5,525 nucleotides of DNA, from NCBI GenBank assembly GCA_002731905.1, contig PCBV01000014.1, positions 5,801 to 11,325 of the forward strand, written 5' to 3'. Positions 1-5,525 of this stretch are shown here, piece by piece. Source of the stretch: Methanobacteriota archaeon (lineage in GTDB: Archaea > Thermoplasmatota > Poseidoniia > MGIII > CG-Epi1). Numbering within the stretch: the first letter of the stretch is position 1; each line of letters begins with the position of its first letter. The notes below the pieces were generated by a model that was not told the origin of the DNA, searched no databases, and was given only the letters and a program-made list of their open reading frames with translations. Made by a program: the position numbers and the translations under genes.

Positions 1-717
1 CCCGACTTCCTGAACGGACCGCGTCACGCCTTACGGGTGACTGAAGCGCTGCATGCGGAGTTCCCGCAGCTGACGTTCGACATCACCGCCAAGGTCGAAC
101 ACCTGGTGAACCACGCCGACCTACTTCCGCAACTGGCGGAGTATGGCTGCCTGTTCATTGTCACGGCAGTTGAGTCATTCAGCACTCATGTGCTAGAAAT
201 CTTGGACAAGGGCCATACGCGCAGCGACGTTGAGCGGGCGCTGGCGGTGACACGCACGGCAGGGATTGCACTGCGACCATCGTTGGTTGCCTTCACACCG
301 TGGACGACCCTCGATGATTACCTGGAGCTGTTCGAATTTGCCGCAGTCAACGCACTGGTGGGGGCCATCGAACCGGTGCAGTTCACCATCCGGTTGTTGC
401 TGCCACCCGAGTCGTTATTGCTCGACCATCCGCAGATGACGCCGCACCTGCGCGAGCTTCGCGCGGGGGACTTTGGCTACCGCTGGGAGCACCCTGACCC
501 GCGGCTCGACGCGCTGCATCGCGAGGCGGTCGAAGTCGCCGAACAGGGGGGCGATGACGCTGCGGTATTCCACGCGCTCTGGAGCCTGGCGCGCTCCGCG
601 GCAGGGCTCGAACCGCCACAGTCAGTAGCGGTGACGCCGGGACCGCAGCTCACCGAGAGCTGGTATTGCTGTGCCGAGCCGAGTCCGGAATTGCTAGTCG
701 GTGGCCGCAGCACTTAA
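1..717 (+). CDS. CCAEP-tail radical SAM protein, C-terminal part (5' end outside window)
   Basis: The reading frame is open from base 1, so the first 238 visible residues are the C-terminal portion of a longer protein; a GTG at 37 is internal, not the start. The visible part looks like the second half of a radical SAM barrel: a strand and loop reading TAVESFSTHVLEILDKGHT (about residues 55-73), then RPSLVAFTPWTT (92-103) and QFTIRLLLPPESLLL (127-141). It continues into the HPDPRLDALH segment (164-173), often seen in B12-binding/MiaB-like radical SAM proteins. The tail carries WYCCAEP (221-227), with the Cys pair encoded TGC TGT at 667-672. I recognise this as the signature of the CUAEP/CCAEP-tail radical SAM family, some members of which have Sec at the second Cys. 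The CxxxCxxC cluster motif should lie upstream of the window and was not seen. It ends in a tandem TAA TAG stop. Substrate and reaction are unknown. The nfu-like gene follows after 27 bases, suggesting co-transcription. Confidence 0.85.
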   Translation, partial: PDFLNGPRHALRVTEALHAEFPQLTFDITAKVEHLVNHADLLPQLAEYGCLFIVTAVESFSTHVLEILDKGHTRSDVERALAVTRTAGIALRPSLVAFTPWTTLDDYLELFEFAAVNALVGAIEPVQFTIRLLLPPESLLLDHPQMTPHLRELRAGDFGYRWEHPDPRLDALHREAVEVAEQGGDDAAVFHALWSLARSAAGLEPPQSVAVTPGPQLTESWYCCAEPSPELLVGGRST

Positions 718-744
718 TAGCATGACAGCCCAACCCCCAGCAGA

Positions 745-1389
745 ATGACTGATATTCGAATTCGTGGCGAGCCGACCGCAGACCCACAGGTGTGTCGTTT
801 CGTCGTCGATCGCAGCCTGCACGCTGGGAACGCCAGCTTCGACTCCGCAGCGGCAGCTGAGGGAGCGCCATTGGCCGAAGCACTATTCACGCTGTCGGCC
901 GTCAGTGCAGTTGCCATCGCACGTGACACTGTGAGTGTTACAAAACAGGGCGACGCAGAGTGGCCCGAAATCGGCAAGGAAATAGGCAACGCCATCCGCG
1001 CGCAAATCGCCAGCGGCGAACCGGCCGTGGGCGACATTGTCCCGGCGGGCGGAGAAGAGCTGTTCGAGCGCGTGCAGACTGTCCTTACCAACGAAATTAA
1101 CCCCAGTATCGCCAACCATGGTGGCGTTGTCACCCTACAGCGGGTCGAGGAGGGGAAGGCGTTCGTCCAGATGGGCGGCGGCTGCCAAGGGTGCGGCATG
1201 GCCGATGTGACACTCAAACACGGTATCGAATCCTACCTGCGGCAGAAAGTCCCTGAAATCCAAGAGGTCGTCGACGTCACCAACCACGACCAGGGCGAGA
1301 GCCCCTACTTCGAGTCCGGCAAGGGCGGCGGCGGTGGCAAGGCGGGCGGTGGTGGCGGCGGCTGCAGTGCCTGCGGCGCCAGCAAATAG
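745..1389 (+). CDS. Nfu/NifU-like iron-sulfur cluster carrier with Gly-rich Cys tail
   Basis: This 214-residue protein is a likely cytoplasmic Fe-S cluster carrier. Residues about 3-88 match the Nfu N-terminal domain (DPQVCRFVVDRSL near 13-25, PLAEALFTL 42-50, DTVSVTK 61-67). Residues about 103-180 are the NifU C-terminal (NFU) domain, with INPSIANHGGVVTL (118-131) and the cluster-binding CxxC as CQGC at 147-150. GIESYLRQKVPEI (160-172) and VVDVTNH (175-181) close the domain. In known Nfu proteins the two Cys of a dimer bridge a [4Fe-4S] cluster. Unusually, a tail of about 27 residues follows, almost all Gly, with a second CxxC (CSAC, 207-210) four residues before the end. ATG 745 is the first start after an in-frame TAG at 718; no Shine-Dalgarno is visible. 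Its position directly behind a radical SAM gene suggests it matures or repairs that enzyme's cluster (inference). The family is clear; the exact client is not. Confidence 0.9.
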   Translation: MTDIRIRGEPTADPQVCRFVVDRSLHAGNASFDSAAAAEGAPLAEALFTLSAVSAVAIARDTVSVTKQGDAEWPEIGKEIGNAIRAQIASGEPAVGDIVPAGGEELFERVQTVLTNEINPSIANHGGVVTLQRVEEGKAFVQMGGGCQGCGMADVTLKHGIESYLRQKVPEIQEVVDVTNHDQGESPYFESGKGGGGGKAGGGGGGCSACGASK

Positions 1390-1410
1390 ACACTGCAGCC
1401 TGCTACCAAG

Positions 1411-2676
1411 ATGGACCGTCTGCTGCTGCTGGTGCCTACCACCACCTACCGTGCTGCTCCATTCAGTAATGCCGCGCGCACGCTGGGTGTTGCAGTCACC
1501 ATCGCCAGCGAAGAACCCTCTACCTTGGAAGAATTACGGCCAACGGAGTTACTGACCCTAGATTTCAGCAGACCCGAGACTGCCGCGGAGCAAGCGGCTG
1601 CCTTCGCTCAACAACATCCGCTACAGGCTGTGCTAGCCGTAGATGACGGTGCTACCGAGGCTGCAGCGGCCATTGCAGAACGACTGGAGCTGCGACACCA
1701 CTCCAGAGAAGCCGTAGCGACGGCGCGCGACAAACTGCACTGCCGTGAAGTGCTAGAGGCGGCGGGGCTGCCGCAGCCTGCGTGGCGACTAGTCGCCGAC
1801 AATGATGATCCAGTCGAAGTGTCGCGGGAGCTAGCAACTCGCGGAGACACCCGTGTCGAGGCGGCAGTGGTCGGTTTCCCCTGTGTCCTGAAGCCACGCC
1901 GACTGGCAGCGTCGCAAGGAGTAATCCGTGCCAACGACACTGATGAGTTCGTGTCTGCGCTCGCGCGTTTGCGCGCGCTGCTGGCTAAGCCGGCGGTCGG
2001 TCGTCTGGCGGGTGATGGTGTGTTGGTTGAGCGCTATATTTCGGGCCGCGAGGTGGCGGTTGAAGCCCTAGCATGCGACGGCACGATCAAAATCCTAGAG
2101 ATATTTGACAAGCCCGGCCTGGGTAAAGGGCCGTTTTTCCCTGAAGAGACATACGTCGCACCCACTGCGCTCTCGTCGGAGGAACGGCAGCAGCTGGCTT
2201 CAACCGTTCAGCGTGCCACCACAGCACTCGGCCTCAGTGAAGGGGCTATCCACGCCGAGCTAAAACTGCACGACGGGAAGGCATGGGTGATAGAAATCGC
2301 CGGTCGCTCGATTGGTGGACTTTGCGCTAGTGTACTGCGCTTTTCCGGAATGCCACTCGAAGAGATTCTGCTGCTGCGGGCACTCGGTCGCAGACTACCG
2401 CCTCTGGAGCACGACGGCAGTGCGGTAGGGGTGCGTATGCTCTACCCTCCACGGGCGGGAAAATTGCGTGCCGTTGAGGGGGTGCACATGGCAGAAGCGA
2501 TAGAAGGTGTGACCGGAGTACGTATCGCCGCACACCGCGGACAGATGCTGGTGCCGCCGCCTGATGGAGGAATGTACCTCGGCTTTATCTTCGGTGCCGG
2601 AGAGACTCCCGAGGCGGTCGTGCAGGCGCTGGCGCTGGCAGCGAGCAAACTAGATGTGGAGATGAGGCAGTCTTAA
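1411..2676 (+). CDS. ATP-grasp ligase (amino-acid/peptide ligase type)
   Basis: This 421-residue protein has a standard ATP-grasp layout. A Rossmann-like N-terminal region (1-95) is followed by the ATARDKLHCREVLEAAG helix (103-119, K108 a likely ATP contact). Next come the lysine and loop FPCVLKPRRLAASQGV (156-171, K161), the hinge VERYISGREVAVEAL (206-220, E207), and the Mg-binding region HAELKL (281-286, E283) with WVIEIAGRSIGG (292-303, E295 and R299). The C-terminal part (about 335-415) resembles the extra domain of L-amino-acid ligases. Such enzymes make an acyl-phosphate from a carboxylate with ATP and couple it to an amine. Biotin carboxylase-like and carbamoyl-phosphate-type relatives are less likely given the length and single-domain build. 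ATG 1411 is the only good start after the nfu stop, 21 bases earlier, with no clear Shine-Dalgarno. It ends in tandem TAA TAA. The position after the radical SAM and nfu genes suggests a shared pathway; the substrates cannot be read from sequence. Confidence 0.88.
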   Translation: MDRLLLLVPTTTYRAAPFSNAARTLGVAVTIASEEPSTLEELRPTELLTLDFSRPETAAEQAAAFAQQHPLQAVLAVDDGATEAAAAIAERLELRHHSREAVATARDKLHCREVLEAAGLPQPAWRLVADNDDPVEVSRELATRGDTRVEAAVVGFPCVLKPRRLAASQGVIRANDTDEFVSALARLRALLAKPAVGRLAGDGVLVERYISGREVAVEALACDGTIKILEIFDKPGLGKGPFFPEETYVAPTALSSEERQQLASTVQRATTALGLSEGAIHAELKLHDGKAWVIEIAGRSIGGLCASVLRFSGMPLEEILLLRALGRRLPPLEHDGSAVGVRMLYPPRAGKLRAVEGVHMAEAIEGVTGVRIAAHRGQMLVPPPDGGMYLGFIFGAGETPEAVVQALALAASKLDVEMRQS

Positions 2677-2683
2677 TAATTGC

Positions 2684-2692
2684 AATATATTA
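2684..2692 (+). promoter_or_regulatory. TATA-like AT-rich element, candidate archaeal promoter
   Basis: The short gap after the ATP-grasp gene contains AATATATTA inside a markedly AT-rich stretch (2673-2692), which stands out against GC-rich surroundings. If this is an archaeal TATA box, transcription would begin about 25 bases downstream, near 2712-2716. That is just past the ATG at 2708 and would favour a later start at 2738, 2750 or 2762. No BRE was clearly identified. A chance AT-rich spacer is possible. Confidence 0.4.
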
Positions 2693-2707
2693 GCAGTAAG
2701 GCTTTAC

Positions 2708-4333
2708 ATGGTTGCTGACGAGGCAAGTGTGCACGGGATGCCAGCACGAATGCTAGATAGCATGCGCAACGCACTGCGAGGACGGAGCCGCGATACGGTG
2801 CTGCTGGCGCTGGCGCTGCTGGCGCTGGCGTGGGCCTGCTTGGCAGTCTGGGACACCACTAAGTTGGGATGGCTACGGCTAGCTGGAGTCGCCGCCGGCG
2901 CGCTGTTGCTGGTCTGGAGTGGACTGGGGTTGCTGCTGACACTGAACCTGCACACCGGGCCACGCCGCCCGGGTGACACGCTCGCCGCAGGTGTTCTCCT
3001 AGCGCTAGGCGGCATCGCGGGCGCCGGGGTTGGAATCTGGCTTGCGCTGCCGTGGGTAGCTGCCACTGCAGCGGGACTAGGTGGAGTAGGTGTGATGCTG
3101 TTTCTGCACGGATTAGGGCTGCTCCCGCGCAGCCAGCTTATGCTAGGTCTCTCGATGGCGCTCGGCGGTGGCGCTATACTGCTACTGGCAGTACTGCAAC
3201 CTGCCGCGATGGCGCTGCTGCTGCCGCTGCTGTTACTCGGGCTTGGGATGGCGGGGTTGCACCACCGACGCTATCAGCTCGCTGGCTTCGTGCTAGGATG
3301 CTACTTGGCAGGACTGGGTTGTATTGGCTGGCTTGTAGCGCCCGAAATGGCCAGCGGCGGCCTGTTGGGTGGCGGGCTGGCAATGGCAGGCAGTGGAATG
3401 CTGTTCCTTCTGCGCCGGAGTGACCGCGAAGCGCGGCGGGTGATGCTCGACGAGGTTGAGCAGGCGCTGGAGGAGGGGCACCCCTCAATGGCGCTAGAGG
3501 CGGCCAACCGCGTTATGCTTCGTGCGCAGCAGGATGGGATACTGCTGGAGGATGAACGACTCTGGGCAGCCAAAGCGCGTGCGCTGCTGCGTCACCGCCA
3601 GTACGACCGCGCCATCATCTACTTCTCAATGGCACTCGAGATTGCCCCACAGGAAGAGCAGCTCTGGTACGACAAGGGTGTACTCTACCGGCGGCTGGAC
3701 GAGTGGGGCGGTGCCGCTAGGTGCTTCGCGCAGGCGACAGAACTGAACTATGCCTTCCCCGATGCGTGGCTGGCCCTTGGGCAGTCGCTCGAGCGACTGC
3801 AAGAGCTGGAACCCGCCGCAGAGGCGTTCCAGACCGGGCTCTCGCTAGGATGCGACTCGGCATCCGCCTATCTGGGGCTAGGGAGGGTACTGGCAGGGCA
3901 GGGGCAAGTGCGCGAGGCGCTCAAGGCGCTGGAACAGGCTATTTCCCTCGAGCCCGAAAATCCCGCCCCTTACATGACGCGCGGCGACATCTACCTGAGC
4001 CTGAAGGACTTCGAACGGGCCGACGAGATGGGCTACTCACGCGCAGTACAGTATCAACCTGGGCTGAAGGAAGGGTGGTGGAAGCTAGCGCAGGTGTACC
4101 GACTGCAACGAAAGCCCGAGCTGGAACAGATGGCACTGACTCGTATCCTCGAGTGCGACCCCGAAAATGAACGGGCGCTGTGGGAACGTGCCGACCGTCT
4201 CTACCAGGGCGGCGACCTGAGTGAGGCGATGGGGGACCTGCACCGGTTGCTGGCGCTCGATCCGAGCAACCAAAAGGCGCGGCAGTTCAAGGCACTCATT
4301 CTTGAAAAGCTAGGCGAGAAGGGGTGGAGCTGA
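2708..4333 (+). CDS. Polytopic membrane protein with C-terminal TPR domain
   Basis: This 541-residue protein has two halves. Residues about 29-236 hold roughly eight hydrophobic segments (near 29-48, 54-80, 90-113, 116-138, 143-163, 165-183, 190-212, 216-235). Basic stretches lie before the first (RGRSR, 24-28) and after the last (RRSDREARR, 236-244), which places both ends in the cytoplasm. Residues about 284-540 form seven or so tetratricopeptide repeats, with typical 34-residue spacing and repeat ends such as ALEIAP (309-314), AISLEPENP (411-419), ILECDPEN (480-487) and LLALDPSN (514-521). TPR arrays bind protein partners, so this looks like a membrane-anchored cytoplasmic scaffold; the partner is unknown. 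The start is uncertain: in-frame ATGs lie at 2708, 2738, 2750 and 2762, none with a good Shine-Dalgarno, and all precede the first membrane segment. The next gene begins immediately after its TGA. Confidence 0.85.
   Translation: MVADEASVHGMPARMLDSMRNALRGRSRDTVLLALALLALAWACLAVWDTTKLGWLRLAGVAAGALLLVWSGLGLLLTLNLHTGPRRPGDTLAAGVLLALGGIAGAGVGIWLALPWVAATAAGLGGVGVMLFLHGLGLLPRSQLMLGLSMALGGGAILLLAVLQPAAMALLLPLLLLGLGMAGLHHRRYQLAGFVLGCYLAGLGCIGWLVAPEMASGGLLGGGLAMAGSGMLFLLRRSDREARRVMLDEVEQALEEGHPSMALEAANRVMLRAQQDGILLEDERLWAAKARALLRHRQYDRAIIYFSMALEIAPQEEQLWYDKGVLYRRLDEWGGAARCFAQATELNYAFPDAWLALGQSLERLQELEPAAEAFQTGLSLGCDSASAYLGLGRVLAGQGQVREALKALEQAISLEPENPAPYMTRGDIYLSLKDFERADEMGYSRAVQYQPGLKEGWWKLAQVYRLQRKPELEQMALTRILECDPENERALWERADRLYQGGDLSEAMGDLHRLLALDPSNQKARQFKALILEKLGEKGWS
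2750..2763. repeat. 14-bp perfect palindrome near the start of the TPR gene
   Basis: ATGCTA and TAGCAT form perfect 6-base arms around a GA spacer. The site lies about 60 bases downstream of the TATA-like element and covers two of the candidate start codons (2750 and 2762). It could be an operator or simply chance coding sequence; no second copy was found in the window. Confidence 0.3.
2801..2830 (+). repeat. Perfect 15-bp tandem duplication within the first membrane segment
   Basis: The unit ctgctggcgctggcg occurs twice back to back at 2801-2815 and 2816-2830, encoding LLALA LLALA in the first hydrophobic helix of the TPR membrane protein. It keeps the frame. It probably reflects replication slippage or simple Leu/Ala codon repetition. 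Confidence 0.8.
4321..4329 (+). promoter_or_regulatory. Ribosome binding site supporting the GTG start at 4334
   Basis: GGGGTGGAG ends four bases before the GTG at 4334, inside the last codons of the TPR gene. The match to a Shine-Dalgarno core (GGAG) supports a GTG start directly after the TPR stop codon and indicates translational coupling. The spacing is short, so the longer G-rich part may be the real contact. Confidence 0.5.
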
Positions 4334-5221
4334 GTGTTCCGACTGCGACTGCGAGGCTTGGCGCCCGCGCTTAGCAGCGAGCAAGGGGCGCTGGCACACC
4401 AATTCCTACAGGCTACCGGATTTCTGGGGAGTGACAGTCCGCGGCTGGCTGAACGCCAGCGCGCAGTCGTAGGTCGGCGACTCTTCACTCACTGCCTGCT
4501 GCCGCAGCCTGAGCGTGGATGGACCACTGCTGAGCTAGCCAAAGCACTGGAAGTACCTGTTCAGGCCGTCTACCGCCACCTGCAGTGGCTGCGCGAGCTA
4601 GGATTACTGACCGAGGATTTCTCTGGCAAGGCGGATGACCCCAAGCGGGTGCGGCTCTGGCACCACTCGCTGCCGCTGGCGTGGGAAGCTGTAGAAGCCA
4701 GGGTCCGTACTTGCTTGGTCGACTACCGTCTGGCAGTACAGCTGCTGGTAACCGAGTCTGGCAGTGGAGGCAGCCCGCTACCGGATGGAATGGTCTCCGT
4801 TGAGAAAGAAGATTCATTTGACATGGTGCTGCGCGAACTGCCCCCCACCAGTGAGGAACCAGCGCAGCAGCTAGGGCGGCTGGGTGCTGGAATTGGATAC
4901 CTTTCAGCCCACCATCTACCCTATCCTGAATCGTTGCCGTTCCGTATCCTCAACGACTGCTTCCTGCAACGACCAGAGCGAGCATGGAGTGCCGAGGAAG
5001 TAGCGGCATGGGCGCGTACGACACGGCCGACCGCCTATCGGCACATCAATCGATTGCTGGCGCTGGGAATGCTGGCGCGCTGCCGCGCGGCCGACGGGGG
5101 TCCACCGGCAAGCGCATTCTACCTACGTGGCGGATCGCTGACCGCAGCGTGGCAGGCCATCGAGACACGTGTCGAGCTGGTGCTGGACTCTTATAGACGC
5201 GCCGTGGGGGAGCTGGTATGA
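4334..5221 (+). CDS. Protein with two tandem winged-helix modules, probable DNA-binding regulator
   Basis: This 295-residue protein is built of two copies of one module. Each has a helix-turn-helix: WTTAELAKALEVPVQAVYRH (63-82) and WSAEEVAAWARTTRPTAYRH (218-237). Each then has a wing-like turn and a C-terminal helix, AWEAVEARVRTCLVDYRLAV (116-135) and AWQAIETRVELVLDSYRRAV (272-291). The YRH, LG and ER.W positions are conserved between copies. This suggests one chain presents two DNA-binding heads, like a covalent dimer, though RNA or protein binding is not excluded. Residues 140-190 form a less conserved linker. There is no obvious ligand-binding domain. The GTG start directly abuts the preceding TGA and has a Shine-Dalgarno-like GGAG. 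Its 3' end overlaps coaBC by ATGA. Its target is unknown; control of its own operon or of coenzyme A synthesis is a guess from position. Confidence 0.75.
   Translation: MFRLRLRGLAPALSSEQGALAHQFLQATGFLGSDSPRLAERQRAVVGRRLFTHCLLPQPERGWTTAELAKALEVPVQAVYRHLQWLRELGLLTEDFSGKADDPKRVRLWHHSLPLAWEAVEARVRTCLVDYRLAVQLLVTESGSGGSPLPDGMVSVEKEDSFDMVLRELPPTSEEPAQQLGRLGAGIGYLSAHHLPYPESLPFRILNDCFLQRPERAWSAEEVAAWARTTRPTAYRHINRLLALGMLARCRAADGGPPASAFYLRGGSLTAAWQAIETRVELVLDSYRRAVGELV
4472..5218 (+). repeat. Internal protein duplication (two aligned winged-helix modules)
   Basis: Residues 47-92 align without gaps to 202-247 (offset 155), and 112-139 to 268-295 (offset 156). By eye, about 16 of 46 positions are identical in the first block and about 15 of 28 in the second. 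Shared positions include PER.W, AVYRH/TAYRH, L..LG.L, SL..AW.A.E.RV and YR.AV..LV. The copies are divergent, so the duplication is old and leaves no useful DNA-level repeat. Confidence 0.85.
5206..5212 (+). promoter_or_regulatory. Ribosome binding site of coaBC
   Basis: GGGGGAG lies five bases before the ATG at 5218, within the last codons of the winged-helix gene. It is a good Shine-Dalgarno match and supports this start, which overlaps the upstream stop as ATGA. Confidence 0.6.
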
Positions 5222-5525
5222 AGCACCCTGCACGCAGTGTCGTGCAGCACAGCAGCGCCCTCGCCGACCGCATCGTGTGGCTGGCCGTCACCGGTTCGGT
5301 CGCCGCGGTCGAGACCGTTGGGCTAGCGCGCGAGCTGCTGCGACACGGCGCCGAAGTGCGCATCGTCGCTTCGGCGGCTGCGCTTGAAATCGTCGGCCCA
5401 AAAGCGCTAGAGTTCGCGTGTGGGCGACCACCGGTTACTGAAATCACGGGACAGGTAGAACACGTTACGGCGGACGCTGATCTGCTAGTTATCGCCCCCT
5501 GCACAGCCTCTTCGCTAGCCAAGGT
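5218..5525 (+). CDS. coaBC: Archaeal-type CoaBC/Dfp bifunctional flavoprotein, N-terminal part (3' end outside window)
   Basis: The first 102 complete codons of a phosphopantothenoylcysteine decarboxylase are visible; the full enzyme normally also has a C-terminal phosphopantothenate-cysteine ligase domain, which would lie beyond the window. Together these make 4'-phosphopantetheine from 4'-phosphopantothenate and cysteine in coenzyme A synthesis. The flavin-domain start reads IVWLAVTGSVAAVETV (19-34), LARELLRHGAEV (37-48) and ALEFACG (63-69). The segment ITGQVEHV (76-83) contains a His (H82) in the place of the catalytic His, and IAPCTASSLAK (92-102) matches the usual APATAN-type motif with Cys for the second Ala. 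The extended lead-in and the VEHV context resemble archaeal family members. The ATGA overlap with the upstream gene and a good Shine-Dalgarno fix the start. Whether the ligase domain is fused cannot be seen. Confidence 0.88.
   Translation, partial: MKHPARSVVQHSSALADRIVWLAVTGSVAAVETVGLARELLRHGAEVRIVASAAALEIVGPKALEFACGRPPVTEITGQVEHVTADADLLVIAPCTASSLAK

Noticed and set aside
667..672. Possible selenocysteine at the second residue of the CC pair
   Set aside because: The codons are TGC TGT, not TGA, so this member uses two cysteines. No SECIS element is needed.
37..717. GTG at 37 as the start of the radical SAM gene
   Set aside because: The frame is open and protein-like (PDFLNGPRHALR) back to base 1, and the remaining protein lacks the cluster-binding motif, so the gene begins outside the window.
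714..1217. Long reverse-strand open frame opposite the nfu-like gene
   Set aside because: It is a shadow of a clearly coding Nfu gene, is low in complexity and matches no known family.
718..1410. A RiPP precursor peptide near the radical SAM and ATP-grasp genes
   Set aside because: The gaps between genes are only 27, 21 and 31 bases, too small for a typical precursor. Any precursor would have to lie outside the window.
2674..2707. Transcription terminator between the two blocks
   Set aside because: There is no stable hairpin or T-run, only an AT-rich stretch that is better read as a promoter element or spacer.
3721..4170. Open frame of 149 codons on the same strand inside the TPR gene
   Set aside because: Its Arg/Ala/Gly-rich composition is typical of an out-of-frame reading of a GC-rich gene, and the TPR repeats in the main frame are convincing.
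5046..5522. Reverse-strand open frame of 158 codons opposite the winged-helix and coaBC genes
   Set aside because: The Ser/Ala/Arg/Thr-rich translation has no recognisable motif and lies opposite two well-supported genes.

Overview
The window is GC-rich (around 60% by eye) and densely coded. All six genes are on the + strand, the gaps between them are at most 31 bases, and no RNA gene, insertion sequence or CRISPR array is visible. The best clue to the host is the last gene. Its start reads like the archaeal form of the CoaBC/Dfp flavoprotein (Ser/Leu-rich lead-in, TGSVAAVET, LARELLRHGAEV, ALEFACG, ITGQVEHV) rather than the usual bacterial form. An AT-rich TATA-like block between two gene groups, and the lack of Shine-Dalgarno sequences before several genes, also fit an archaeon. 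An uncultivated euryarchaeal lineage, perhaps Thermoplasmatota, is my best guess, but it rests on one partial gene and general style.

Block 1 (1-2676) has three co-directional genes. First is the C-terminal part of a radical SAM enzyme whose tail carries the CCAEP signature (the family I know as CUAEP/CCAEP-tail radical SAM proteins, in which some members have selenocysteine at the second position). Next is an Nfu-type iron-sulfur carrier with an unusual glycine-rich, cysteine-bearing tail. Third is an ATP-grasp ligase of the amino-acid/peptide ligase type. The spacing (27 and 21 bases) suggests one transcript. A reasonable inference is a small biosynthetic or modification pathway: Nfu would supply clusters to the radical SAM enzyme, and the ATP-grasp enzyme would activate a carboxylate and join it to an amine. 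The substrate is unknown.

Block 2 (2708 to the end) starts after the TATA-like block. It holds a polytopic membrane protein with a C-terminal TPR domain, a protein with two tandem copies of a winged-helix module, and the start of coaBC (coenzyme A synthesis). The junctions are extremely tight: one start codon directly follows the previous stop, and the next pair overlap as ATGA. These three genes are probably translationally coupled.

The points most worth following are the CCAEP radical SAM/Nfu/ATP-grasp cassette, the two neighbouring proteins that both end in cysteine-bearing tails, and the internally duplicated DNA-binding protein fused into the coaBC operon.
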